From Nitrospirota bacterium (GTDB lineage: Bacteria; Nitrospirota; Thermodesulfovibrionia; UBA6902): 47,284 bases of DNA. The stretch is taken from contig JACQXG010000055.1 in assembly GCA_016208905.1 (NCBI GenBank), positions 1 to 47,284 on the forward strand, in the 5' to 3' direction. Below are positions 15,079 through 22,646 of this stretch, piece after piece; positions within the stretch are counted from its first letter, which is position 1; each line of letters starts with the position of its first letter. Both the position numbers and the translations under genes were made by a program. Under the pieces are notes generated by a model. That model did not search any database. It had not been told where the DNA came from and saw nothing but the letters and a program-made list of their open reading frames with translations.

Positions 15079-15518
15079 GACATGGGTTCTATACGGAAAA
15101 GAGGCTCTCCGTATTCAACGGGATGTCCGTTTTCAATGAGAATTTGCGAGATAATGCCATCTGTATCACTCTCAATTTCATTCATTAATTTCATTGCCTC
15201 AATAATGCAGAGGACTTGTCCCTTTTTAACGGAACTGCCTGCTTCAACAAAAGGAGGCGATTCAGGTGAGGGCGCCCTGTGAAATATGCCGACAATCGGA
15301 GAAGTAATAGTTACAAACTTCTGTTCAACAACCGCCTCCTCCTTTGTTGCCTTAATTTCCTCAACAACAGGTCTGACTGTGGAAGGCGCTGCTTCAAAAG
15401 ACGGAAAAAACTTTTCTCTTTTAATCTTTAGCTTAGAACCTTCTTTTTCAATCTGAAGCTCTGTAATATCAGTGTCCTTCAAAAGTTCTATCAAGTTTCT
15501 AATTTCATTAAGTTCCAT
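15075..15518 (-). CDS. accB: Biotin carboxyl carrier protein of acetyl-CoA carboxylase
   Basis: 147 aa. The C-terminal biotinyl domain (about 70-147) has the biotin attachment motif EAMKLMNE with the target lysine; a Pro/Ala/Glu-rich linker precedes it, and the N-terminal part starts MELNEIRNLIELLKDTD as usual. It carries carboxybiotin between AccC and the transferase. Upstream lies a short palindromic repeat in the 61-nt gap to efp. Confidence 0.97.
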   Translation of the reverse strand: MELNEIRNLIELLKDTDITELQIEKEGSKLKIKREKFFPSFEAAPSTVRPVVEEIKATKEEAVVEQKFVTITSPIVGIFHRAPSPESPPFVEAGSSVKKGQVLCIIEAMKLMNEIESDTDGIISQILIENGHPVEYGEPLFRIEPMS

Positions 15519-15551
15519 TTTTCCCTCTGTAATTATTTTTGATTGTCACCA

Positions 15552-15576
15552 TAGGGGCGTGGTAACCCTGCCCCTA
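15552..15576. repeat. GTAGGGGC-type palindromic repeat, copy 1
   Basis: TAGGGGC...GCCCCTA forms an imperfect palindrome with inner GGT/ACC pairing (one mismatch, one G-U). It fills the gap between accB and efp. A related palindrome lies at 33781-33805. These look like small dispersed REP-like elements. Confidence 0.6.
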
Positions 15577-15579
15577 CAA

Positions 15580-16137
15580 TTATTTCACCCTCTCAATATA
15601 ATCAGACGTTCTTGTATCAATCTTAATAATATCACCTTCATTCAGGTGAAAAGGCACTTTGACTGTAATCCCTGATTCGAGAAGAGCGGGTTTGCTCCCT
15701 CCGCTTGCTGTATCACCCTTAAAACCGGGATCAGTCTTGACTATTGCCAGTTCTACAAACATAGGCACTTCAACCGCTATTGGTGAACCACTGTAAAATA
15801 ATATTTTTACTGCCATATTTTCTTTAAGAAATTTTCTGGCATCCCCTAACTGTTCCAAAGTCAGAGGGGTCTGTTCATAACTTTCATTGTCCATAAAATG
15901 ATAATGATCGTCCTTATAAAGATACTGCATTGTTCTTTCTTCAAGATTAGGGGTGCTGAATTTCTCCCCTCCCTTAAAGGAATCATCAAAGATGCTGCCG
16001 GTTATAAGGTTTTTCAGCTTTGTTCTGATGATAGCGCCGCCCCTTCCCATTTTATGATGCTGATAGTCAATTATTTCATGAGGCGCCCCTTTATATTCTA
16101 TCTTGGCGCCCTTTTTAAATTCGCTTGTAGATATCAT
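15580..16137 (-). CDS. efp: Translation elongation factor P
   Basis: 185 aa with the three-domain EF-P layout. It starts MISTSEFKKGAKIEYKGAPHEIIDYQHHKMGRGGAIIRTKLKN in outline; the modified-lysine loop is around KMGRGG. The end carries the signature VPFHLNEGDIIKIDTRTSDYIERVK. It relieves ribosome stalling at polyproline. Its ATG is 3 nt after the stop of the damaged pepP, the common pepP-efp arrangement. Confidence 0.97.
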   Translation of the reverse strand: MISTSEFKKGAKIEYKGAPHEIIDYQHHKMGRGGAIIRTKLKNLITGSIFDDSFKGGEKFSTPNLEERTMQYLYKDDHYHFMDNESYEQTPLTLEQLGDARKFLKENMAVKILFYSGSPIAVEVPMFVELAIVKTDPGFKGDTASGGSKPALLESGITVKVPFHLNEGDIIKIDTRTSDYIERVK

Positions 16138-16140
16138 TCA

Positions 16141-17162
16141 TTATACCCCTATTATTTTTAATTTCTTAGGCAGAGAAGTTAATACTTCGGCCTTGTTTCT
16201 TCTTGCTATCACCATATCTTCTATTCTCACTCCGCCGAATCCCGGCAGATATATTCCCGGTTCTATAGTGAACACCATATTTTCTCTTATATCTTCTTTG
16301 CTACGCCATGATACTACAGGCTTCTCATGTACTGCAAGCCCTACCCCGTGTCCGGTGCCGTGTCCAAAAAATTCATCATATCCTTCCTGCGTTATATAAT
16401 CCCTTGCAGCAGAATCAACCTTAGCGGCCTTAATGCCGGCCCTTACGGACTCAATCGCCCTTTTTTGTGCTTCAAGCACATTATAATACAACGCCTTCTG
16501 TTTAGAAATATCCCGGTCATTTATAAGTATCGTTCTTGTCATGTCTGAATAATAACCCTCACATTCGCCTCCCCAGTCAAATACAACAAGATCGCCCTTT
16601 TTTAATCTCCTGTCGGTAGGCTTGGCATGCGGGAGGGCTGACCTGAAACCAGAAGCTACTATAACCTCAAAGGGTAATCTTTTGCAACCTTCCAGCTTGA
16701 GTAATTCCTCTAACTTTAAGGCAAGTTTTTGCTCTGTAATACCTGCGCTAATGAAAGGCAGTAATCTTTTGAATGCCGCTTCCGCCCTTTTGATCGCAAT
16801 TTTTATGTATTGGTTACCGGCTTGAGTCTTATCTTTTGCCTCAGCAGCTTCTTGTATAACGAGTAGCTTACGTGATGATCTTCAAATCCAAGCTTCTTAA
16901 CACCCAATTCCTCAACCAACTCTTTAAGCTCTCTTGTCCTTTCTCCGCGCTCTATCTTGATCTTAAAACCCCTGACCTCATGCCTTGATTGTTCCTGATA
17001 GCGGAAATCAGTTACGAAGATGGCGTCTTTCCTGGTGATAAGGGCATATCCGGCTGAGCCGGTAAAACCTGTGAGGTATTTAACGTTAAGGAGGTCGGTA
17101 ATAAGGATTCCGTCAAGCTTTTGCTTCTGGAGTTGTCTTCTTAAAAAGGCTTTTCTGTTCAT
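16141..17162 (-). pseudogene. pepP: Xaa-Pro aminopeptidase (M24), broken by an internal deletion/frameshift
   Basis: Two frames together make one peptidase. The first (17162 to a stop at 16803-16805) covers the N-terminal domain, ending IRLKPVTN. The second is open from at least about 16812 to 16141 and continues IKIAIKRAEAAFKRLLPFISAG, through FDWGGECEGYYSDMTR, GHGTGHGVGLAVHE, TIEPGIY and GGVRIED, so all metal ligands are intact. Compared with the family, roughly 14 residues of the linker (the ...IEEIRxIKDxxEI... part) are missing at the junction and the frame changes. It could be a real pseudogene or an assembly error. It sits directly before efp. Confidence 0.85.
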
Positions 17163-17167
17163 GTGCA

Positions 17168-17176
17168 ATTATAGCA
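17168..17176 (-). promoter_or_regulatory. Extended -10 promoter giving a possibly leaderless pepP transcript
   Basis: The minus strand reads TGCTATAAT, a perfect extended -10. Only 5 nt separate it from the ATG at 17162, so transcription would start at about the A of the start codon. No Shine-Dalgarno sequence is present. Confidence 0.55.
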
Positions 17177-17193
17177 GATTGTAACTCAGAAAA

Positions 17194-17351
17194 AGAGTGG
17201 AAGAGTGGATGGGTTGAAGAGTATAAGGGGCGAAGGGGATCCTTTACTCATTTACCCTTTAACTCTTTCACCCTTCTACCCATATACCCTTTAACCCGTC
17301 TACTCTTTTTCTCTTTGTCCCTTATACCCTTATGCTCTTTCACTCATTCAC
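17194..17351. repeat. Octamer palindromic repeat, copy A (core inverted)
   Basis: Left arm: five degenerate units GAGT/GGGT+4 nt. Right arm: about fourteen units ACYC+4 nt (e.g. ACCCTTTA, ACTCTTTC). The 27-nt core at 17221-17247 is, on the minus strand, GTAAAGGATCCCCTTCGCCC followed by CTTATAC. It fills the gap between pepP and the caspase-like gene and supplies the latter's stop codon. Confidence 0.85.
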
Positions 17352-19009
17352 TGTTTTAAACTTCACCAGCGCCTTCCCCTGATATTGTCCCTGAATGACA
17401 GGCGTCTGCTCCACGTTGTGAATGCTTCTGGCGTAGTAAGGGACGCCGTCTGCTTTGTCGGAGATGTATCTGTAAATCTCTTCGAATGTAAGTTCATTGT
17501 TTTTGTCGTAATCCGCGTTCTTGTCATGGATGGCTTTAAGAAAGAAATACGTGAACATGCCATGCTTCTTCTCGTTGTACCAGCTTGACACCTGACTGCG
17601 TGTGGAGCTTGAAATCACAACGCCGTTTTTCAGGTTGATGACCGGGTTGTCTATCTCCAGCACAATCGGGGAGATGTTGCGTATATGTCCGCCCCTGAAA
17701 AGCATGAATCCATCACTACGGTTACGGACTTTGCGGAAATCCTGGACAGGTTCTCATAAAAAACGTCAAGCGAGTACCCGCTTTTTTCAACATACTGGGG
17801 GTCAGCATCGACCGGGACAAAGTAGCCCTTCCTGTCCTTCAATCCGGGAGCGCCGTGTCCGGCGTAGTAGATGAACACATCAGATTTTTCCGGCTTTACC
17901 TGGTTGAAGAGTTTACCTTTATGGTCGTCCTTTGTCCCGAAATAGGTTTCAAAGTCTCCCTTTGTTGCATTGGAGATAAAGAAGATATTGCCCTCTTTGA
18001 AGCCGAGGACTTCAGTCAGATATGTCTTTACTGTCCGTGCGTCATTGACGGCGAAGTCGACATTTTTTGTATGCCTGTAATCCGAGTTGCCGATGACCAC
18101 TGCAAAGGCGTCTTTGTTTTGCGCTTTGGTGATGGGGAGATTCTGTTCAATGTCCACGCTCAGGCCCGTGGCAAGTTTTATCTCTCCTTTTGTCTCTTCA
18201 ACTGCCTTAACAATTATCTCCTGCGCTCTTTTCTGATAGGCGTTCATCACAAGGTCCAGCGCCTTTGCAATGTTGAACTGCTGCCGTTCCTCGTTTATCT
18301 TTATCGTAACGGGGATCTTTTCCCCGTCTCTGATGCGCTTGTTTGTATAGAACATGAATTTAATGTCCCTGAATTTACCGGCAGGCAGACCGCCGATATT
18401 GAAATGCGTGACACCCCCGCCTCCGATATAGACATTTTCGCCTGTCACAATATCAACCGCCACGCTCCTTGCATCGCCGTGTCCCATGTTTTGAATTCTC
18501 ACTGTCATCTCGACATTTTCCATTGGCTCGACCCTTGAATTGCCGCTCTGATCATCAATGCCCGTGTCAGCGACAACGAGTTTCGGCGGCTCAAAGGACT
18601 TTGTCATGAAGGCTATCTTTATCGGTTCAGCGTCAAAGCCGTTGGTCTCTTTTATGTTTACCTGGAGCTTCACATCCGCTGTTGCGACGTCCTCCGATGC
18701 AGTTAGTGAAATCTCTTTGTTCAATGTCTGTCCTGCTGCAATATTACCGAGAGGAATGCTTTTGTCAAAGCTCAGGCCGTCTATCTTTTTATCAATGCTC
18801 AATTCCACAGCAGCGTCAAAGGCATCGCCCTTGCCTTTGTTTTCAATAGTCAGAGTGATCTTCCCGGTCTCCTGTTCTGAAAATTTCACAGTCGCTGAAA
18901 TATCCGGCGGCGCAGGAAAGACGCTGACTTTTGAGGAGCCTTTCCCGGCAAAGGATGTTGATGAAAGAATTAAGAATGATAATGCAACTAAATAAATTTG
19001 CCTGATCAT
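17340..19009 (-). pseudogene. Secreted caspase-like protease (C14) with CARDB-type repeats, frameshifted after the catalytic Cys
   Basis: A signal peptide (residues 1-21, ending SSTSFA) is followed by two CARDB/APHP-like beta domains (about 38-135 and 145-245; ITLTIENKGKGDAFDAAVEL, MTVRIQNMGHGDARSVAVDI). The caspase fold starts near residue 300 (AFAVVIGNSDY), with catalytic H385 in YYAGHG and C436 in MDSCFSG. Just after this the frame ends (stop at 17651-17653), and the remaining domain (GGHIRNISPIVLEIDNP to FKTVNE) continues in another frame down to 17340. One base appears to be missing in the G4 run at 17692-17695. Function: an exported peptidase or scaffold; decayed or mis-sequenced here. 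Confidence 0.85.
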
Positions 19010-19030
19010 ATTATCCCCCTTTCGAATAAA

Positions 19031-19155
19031 GTAGAAGAGTCAACGGGTAAATGGGTTAAAGGGTGAATGGGTAGAAGAGTATATGAGTAAAGGCCACCCT
19101 TCGCCCCTTATACCCTTATACTCATCCACTCTTCAACCTTTTCACTCTTATACCT
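19031..19155. repeat. Octamer palindromic repeat, copy B
   Basis: Left arm: GAGTcaac, GGGTaaat, GGGTtaaa, GGGTgaat, GGGTagaa, GAGTatat. Core 19087-19113: GTAAAGGCCACCCTTCGCCC plus CTTATAC. Right arm: ACCC/ACTC units to about 19155. It lies directly upstream of the caspase-like gene start, between it and the DUF2442 gene. Confidence 0.88.
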
Positions 19156-19181
19156 GTTTGACGGACAGATATTGGATTATT

Positions 19182-19442
19182 CTAACTTTTACTCTTCAAC
19201 GGATATTTCTCAGGATTTTCGAGATTATCAATTTCCAGATCTATATCCAGTTCCGGCCAGTATAAATGATAGCCGTGAAGCAACTGGACATTTTGTATGG
19301 CGCTCAACGTCTGAGCCTTAAAATAAGGATAATCGTTATAACTCAGAAAGTATTCCCTTTCTTTCACAAAGAGCCATATGCCGAAAGGAGTTATATTCTC
19401 AACGCTTACTAAAATGCTTTTGCCATGCTTTAATGATTTCAT
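19182..19442 (-). CDS. DUF2442 domain protein
   Basis: 86 aa. The motif HLYWPELDIDLEIDNLENPEKYP is the family's C-terminal signature, and FLSYNDYPYFKAQT lies in the middle. DUF2442 genes are very often next to DUF4160 genes, as here, where the two overlap by 44 nt. The pair has been treated as toxin-antitoxin-like by association, but function is not established. Confidence 0.82.
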   Translation of the reverse strand: MKSLKHGKSILVSVENITPFGIWLFVKEREYFLSYNDYPYFKAQTLSAIQNVQLLHGYHLYWPELDIDLEIDNLENPEKYPLKSKS

Positions 19443-19645
19443 GTCTATGCTCCTCTATGATTCTTTGGATATCATTTAGCCGTCTCGGACTTAATCCATG
19501 ATACACGGCTAACGATACAATCGGTTCGAGCCAGAACTTCGCTTCACCGTATTCACATGTAACATGGATATGAATCCGCTCCTCTTCCTTTGAAAGGAAG
19601 TAAAACCTGCCAGTATCCTTTTTCTCTGAAAATAGATGGGCTCAT
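19399..19645 (-). pseudogene. DUF4160 domain protein, frameshifted
   Basis: I translated this region by hand. From the ATG at 19643-19645 the frame reads MSPSIFREKGYW and then diverges; a +1 shift near 19605-19617 restores GRFYFLSKEEERIHIHVTCEYGEAKFWLEPIV in segments, through RRLNDIQRIIEEHRHEIIKAW to a stop at 19399-19401. This is the whole length of a DUF4160 protein (about 80 aa). One extra base in the TACTGGCAGG region would explain it. The second part overlaps the start of the DUF2442 gene. Confidence 0.75.
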
Positions 19646-19736
19646 TTGTATACAATTTAAAACAAGTTACGGTTTATTAGCAATCTGTTTTTAGCTGGTT
19701 CAATCTGCAAGATTGAACCAGCACAGAGTCTGGTAA

Positions 19737-20534
19737 TTACAGTTTGTCTGCGCTCTTCTGAATGGAAAGCAGCTCCAAATCATAAAGCAGTGTCTCATTC
19801 GGGCCTACTTCACGTCCTGCGCCACGTTCTCCATATGCAAGATCAGGCGGAACAATCAACAGCCACTTTGAGCCAATCTTCATAAGCTGGAGGGCTTCGG
19901 TCCATCCAGGAATAACAGCGTTGACCGGAAATGTTGCCGGCTCTCTGCCGTATGAGCTGTCAAATTCATTCCCGTCTATATGTGCAACACGAAAATGTAC
20001 AGTTACAATATCAGATACTTTAGGTTTATCTCCTGAACCTTCTTTAATGACCTTATACTGCAAACCACTCGGAAGCGATATTAAGCGTTGTGTTGCCACT
20101 ATCTCCCAATCAAACTTAGTATTCAATCCCCTCGGAAAGTCCTGAAGCACGTTCCAGTATATCTTCCTGCCCTTGCCTGTCTTCACCTTTCCGAAATCCC
20201 CTTCAAAATGAAGCTTGTCTTCAGTGTACGTCTGACCGTTTATTGTCAGCGCAAGATCAACCTCTGCCTCCTCATTCGCATCTCCAATTACGTCAAACTC
20301 AAACACCATCCTGTTGCCGGCCTGTTTGACGACCTCGTTCCTGACCTCGGCGGCGTCTGCAGGGGAAAAAAGTAAAAGAGTTAAAGAGTGTAAGAGTATA
20401 AGGGACAAAAAATAGAAGAGTAGACGGGTTAAAGGGTAAATGGGTAGAAGGGTTAAAGAGTTAAAGGGTAAATTAGTAAAGGACCCCCTTCGCCCATTAT
20501 CCTTTTCTACTCTTTTACCCTTATACTCGTCCAC
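19737..20534 (-). CDS. FKBP-type peptidyl-prolyl isomerase, exported, signal peptide apparently repeat-derived
   Basis: 265 aa as drawn from a GTG at 20534. The C-terminal FKBP domain (about 155-260) has LPSGLQYKVIKEGSG, VTVHFRVAHIDGNEFDSSYG, VIPGWTEALQLMKIGSKW and IPPDLAYGERG-like VPPDLAYGERG. Before it is a beta-rich domain (residues 62-150: RMVFEFDVIGDANEEAEVDL, YWNVLQDFPRGL) seen in other exported proteins. Residues 38-56, LLFYFLSLILLHSLTLLLF, followed by SPADA-AEV, look like a signal peptide, but this part is encoded by the pyrimidine strand of octamer repeat C. No ATG is available; GTG at 20534 or TTG at about 20416 could start it. The GTG overlaps the neighbouring gene by 14 nt. Confidence 0.85.
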   Translation of the reverse strand: MDEYKGKRVEKDNGRRGSFTNLPFNSLTLLPIYPLTRLLFYFLSLILLHSLTLLLFSPADAAEVRNEVVKQAGNRMVFEFDVIGDANEEAEVDLALTINGQTYTEDKLHFEGDFGKVKTGKGRKIYWNVLQDFPRGLNTKFDWEIVATQRLISLPSGLQYKVIKEGSGDKPKVSDIVTVHFRVAHIDGNEFDSSYGREPATFPVNAVIPGWTEALQLMKIGSKWLLIVPPDLAYGERGAGREVGPNETLLYDLELLSIQKSADKL

Positions 20535-20604
20535 CCTTACCCCCTTTTACTCTTTCACTCTTATTCTCTTCAACCCTTATACTCTTCAACTCTTCCACCC
20601 TTTT
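20371..20604. repeat. Octamer palindromic repeat, copy C (largest)
   Basis: Left arm about eleven GRGT+4 units (20378-20475); core 20476-20502 (GTAAAGGACCCCCTTCGCCC then ATTATCC); right arm about twelve ACYC+4 units (ACTCtttt, ACCCttat, ACTCgtcc and so on) to about 20604. Both arms are translated: the left arm encodes the FKBP protein's hydrophobic leader, the right arm the last ~20 residues of the four-helix-bundle protein. Confidence 0.9.
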
Positions 20605-20943
20605 AATGTATTTGATAAAGTTCAGATGTTTTTTTCTTAGAACCTCAACAGCATCGAATATATCTGTAGTTTTCAGATAACCAAGTCTCTTTGATATTAC
20701 AATCTGCGTTTCTATCTCTGAAAGGGAACCTAACGCAATATATAGAAACTGCAAAAACTCCTTTCTGGAATTCCTTGCAGCGCCTTCAGCTATGTTTGAT
20801 GGAATTGATATAGCAGCTCTTCTTAACTGCGATGTTAATCCAAAAACTTCTTCTTTTGGAAATTTCGCCGTGATACGATAAATCTTCTCTACCAGTTCTA
20901 TCCCTAATTTCCATATATCAAGGTCCTTATGTGTCATCCTCAT
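20521..20943 (-). CDS. Four-helix-bundle protein (S23 / 23S rRNA intervening-sequence-protein family)
   Basis: 140 aa. The core is typical of the family: THKDLDIWKLGIELVEKIY, FPKEEVFGLTSQLRRAAISIPSNIAEG and RKEFLQFLYIALGSLSEIETQ, ending around residue 118. The final ~20 residues (LKSIRVEENKSERVKGGKG) are a charged tail encoded by octamer repeat C. The family includes the intervening-sequence proteins of 23S rRNA and is structurally akin to the Avd accessory protein of diversity-generating retroelements; no reverse transcriptase or variable repeat was seen here. AGAGGGG lies 3-4 nt before the ATG at 20943. Copies C and D of the repeat flank the gene. Confidence 0.9.
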   Translation of the reverse strand: MRMTHKDLDIWKLGIELVEKIYRITAKFPKEEVFGLTSQLRRAAISIPSNIAEGAARNSRKEFLQFLYIALGSLSEIETQIVISKRLGYLKTTDIFDAVEVLRKKHLNFIKYIKRVEELKSIRVEENKSERVKGGKGGRV

Positions 20944-20955
20944 GTCCCCTCTGTT

Positions 20956-21019
20956 TGTTCCTCTTATCCCCTTTTACCCTTACACGCATTAACCCTTACA
21001 CTCATCCACCCTTCTACTA
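20956..21019. repeat. Octamer repeat, half copy D (pyrimidine arm only)
   Basis: Units CCCCtttt, ACCCttac, ACGCatta, ACCCttac, ACTCatcc, ACCCttct, ACTA run into the aroQ stop codon. No core and no purine arm are present. It lies between the four-helix-bundle gene and aroQ. Confidence 0.8.
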
Positions 21020-21460
21020 ATTTTCAACAATGTTTTCTGCAATTGATACCGCAGCCCGCAAACCTAACAAATAGCTTTCATATCCAAAACCGGAGATCTG
21101 ACCATGCGAGACAGGAGCAATAAGAGACTTATGCCTGAATTCCTCGCGTTTGTGAATGTTTGACAGATGCACTTCAACAGTGGGTATTTCAACAGCAGCG
21201 ATTGCGTCTCTAATAGCGATACTCGTGTGAGTATAAGCGGCGGGATTGATCACAAGAGCGGCGTATTTTTTTGAGTTCTGTATCAAATCGACAATCTCGC
21301 CTTCGTGGTTAGACTGCCTGATATCAAGCTCAACCTTCAATTTCTTCGCAAGCTGCTTGAGCAGCTTATTGATCTCGTCAAGAGTCTTGGTACCATAGAC
21401 ATCGGCCTCCCTCTTACCGAGGAGATTAAGATTAGGGCCGTGGATGATCAGTATCCTCAT
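21017..21460 (-). CDS. aroQ: 3-dehydroquinate dehydratase, type II
   Basis: 147 aa, full length. [23 protein letters not shown] at the start includes the catalytic tyrosine in [33 protein letters not shown] and [18 protein letters not shown] are the family's conserved segments. It performs the third shikimate step. The start overlaps coaBC by 4 nt. The stop codon comes from octamer repeat D. Confidence 0.97.
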   Translation of the reverse strand: MRILIIHGPNLNLLGKREADVYGTKTLDEINKLLKQLAKKLKVELDIRQSNHEGEIVDLIQNSKKYAALVINPAAYTHTSIAIRDAIAAVEIPTVEVHLSNIHKREEFRHKSLIAPVSHGQISGFGYESYLLGLRAAVSIAENIVEN

Positions 21461-22641
21461 TTTTTCTCCCCCTTCACCTGTAACATAGTGTCAAGAATGA
21501 CATTCGCAACTTCAATCTTTTTCATTAAAGGATAATCAGTGACATTGCCTTTTCTGTCAATTATGGTAACAATGTTTGTGTCGACATCAAATCCGGAGCC
21601 TTCACAAGATATATCATTGAGAACTATCAGGTCAAGATTTTTTTCTTTTAGCTTTGTGCTCGCACTGTTCATGTCCTTACCTGACTCTGCTGCAAATCCT
21701 ATAAGGACCCTATTCCCCTTCTTCTTTCCCAGCTCCCTGAGTATATCGGCGTTCCTCTTTAATTTCAAAAGCATTTCATCCTTTTTTCTAAGTTTTACCT
21801 TAGCTGTCTCAGAGGGTGAATAATCAGATACGGCCGCAGCCATAATAACCGCTGTCGCCTTCTTTAGATGTTTAAAGACCTCGGCCTCCATCTCCGACGT
21901 TCTTTCTACAGATATAAAAGAGACGCCCGCGGGAGGTTCAAGAGACGACGGTCCGCTAATCAGCGTAACATCTGCGCCCCGCCTTAAAGCGGCCCTGGCA
22001 ATCGCATAGCCCATCTTGCCTGATGAACGGTTTGAGATAAATCTGACCGGATCTATCGGCTCAACAGTCGGGCCTGCAGTTACTAAAATATTTTGCCCCG
22101 TTAGGTCCTTAGTTGCCAATGCCGCTTCCGCTGCCTCGATAATCTCTGCAACCTCAACCATACGGCCTTCGCCCTCTTCTCCACAGGCAAGACTGCCTGA
22201 TGCCGGACCAATAAACTGCACCCCTGATTTGTTCAGCTCTCTGATATGTTTTTTTACTACTGGATTGCGGTACATTCTGGAATTCATCGCAGGCGCGATT
22301 AGTACAGGCCCTTCATAGGTCAGCCAGAGATTGCTCAGGAGATTATCTGCAATTCCGCATGAAAATTTGTTAATAGTATTGGCGGTTGCAGGTGCAATAA
22401 TGAACAGATGTGCTTCTTTTGACAGATTTATATGGCTGAAAGGATCATCGAAAAGGTTGGAATAAACAGGCGTGCCAGTCACCGCTTCCAATATATAGGG
22501 GGTAATAAAACGGCATGCCGCCTCAGTCATTACTACCTGAACATGTGCCCCTTTCTCTATAAGCCGGCGTGCTATATCTACCGATTTATATGCCGCTATG
22601 CTTCCGGTAATTCCCAAAAGGACATTTTGATCTTTCAACAC
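21457..22641 (-). CDS. coaBC: Bifunctional phosphopantothenoylcysteine decarboxylase / ligase
   Basis: 394 aa. The CoaC half (1-180) has [46 protein letters not shown] and [13 protein letters not shown] with the catalytic Cys. The CoaB half has [26 protein letters not shown] and FAAES followed by NDIS. It makes 4'-phosphopantetheine for CoA. Another CoA gene, coaE, lies at 30199. It starts 5 nt after the rpoZ stop. Confidence 0.97.
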   Translation of the reverse strand: MLKDQNVLLGITGSIAAYKSVDIARRLIEKGAHVQVVMTEAACRFITPYILEAVTGTPVYSNLFDDPFSHINLSKEAHLFIIAPATANTINKFSCGIADNLLSNLWLTYEGPVLIAPAMNSRMYRNPVVKKHIRELNKSGVQFIGPASGSLACGEEGEGRMVEVAEIIEAAEAALATKDLTGQNILVTAGPTVEPIDPVRFISNRSSGKMGYAIARAALRRGADVTLISGPSSLEPPAGVSFISVERTSEMEAEVFKHLKKATAVIMAAAVSDYSPSETAKVKLRKKDEMLLKLKRNADILRELGKKKGNRVLIGFAAESGKDMNSASTKLKEKNLDLIVLNDISCEGSGFDVDTNIVTIIDRKGNVTDYPLMKKIEVANVILDTMLQVKGEKK

Positions 22642-22646
22642 CTGGT

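Noticed and set aside
17685-17700. Programmed -1 frameshift in the caspase-like gene
   Set aside because: The G4 context (TCA GGG GCG) does not form a slippery heptamer: the P-site tRNA would have to re-pair on AGG. No stimulatory stem was seen. An indel is simpler.
17340-17705. Separate 121-aa gene starting at MLFRGG
   Set aside because: Its sequence is the missing C-terminal part of the caspase domain and it has no own ribosome-binding site or start context.
17194-21019. Octamer arrays as a CRISPR or simple tandem repeat
   Set aside because: Units are 8 nt, degenerate, without spacers, and arranged as two opposing arms around a conserved core; no cas genes are present.
20371-21019. Diversity-generating retroelement because of the Avd-like fold
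   Set aside because: No reverse transcriptase, template repeat or variable repeat is in the window; only the fold similarity of one accessory protein exists.
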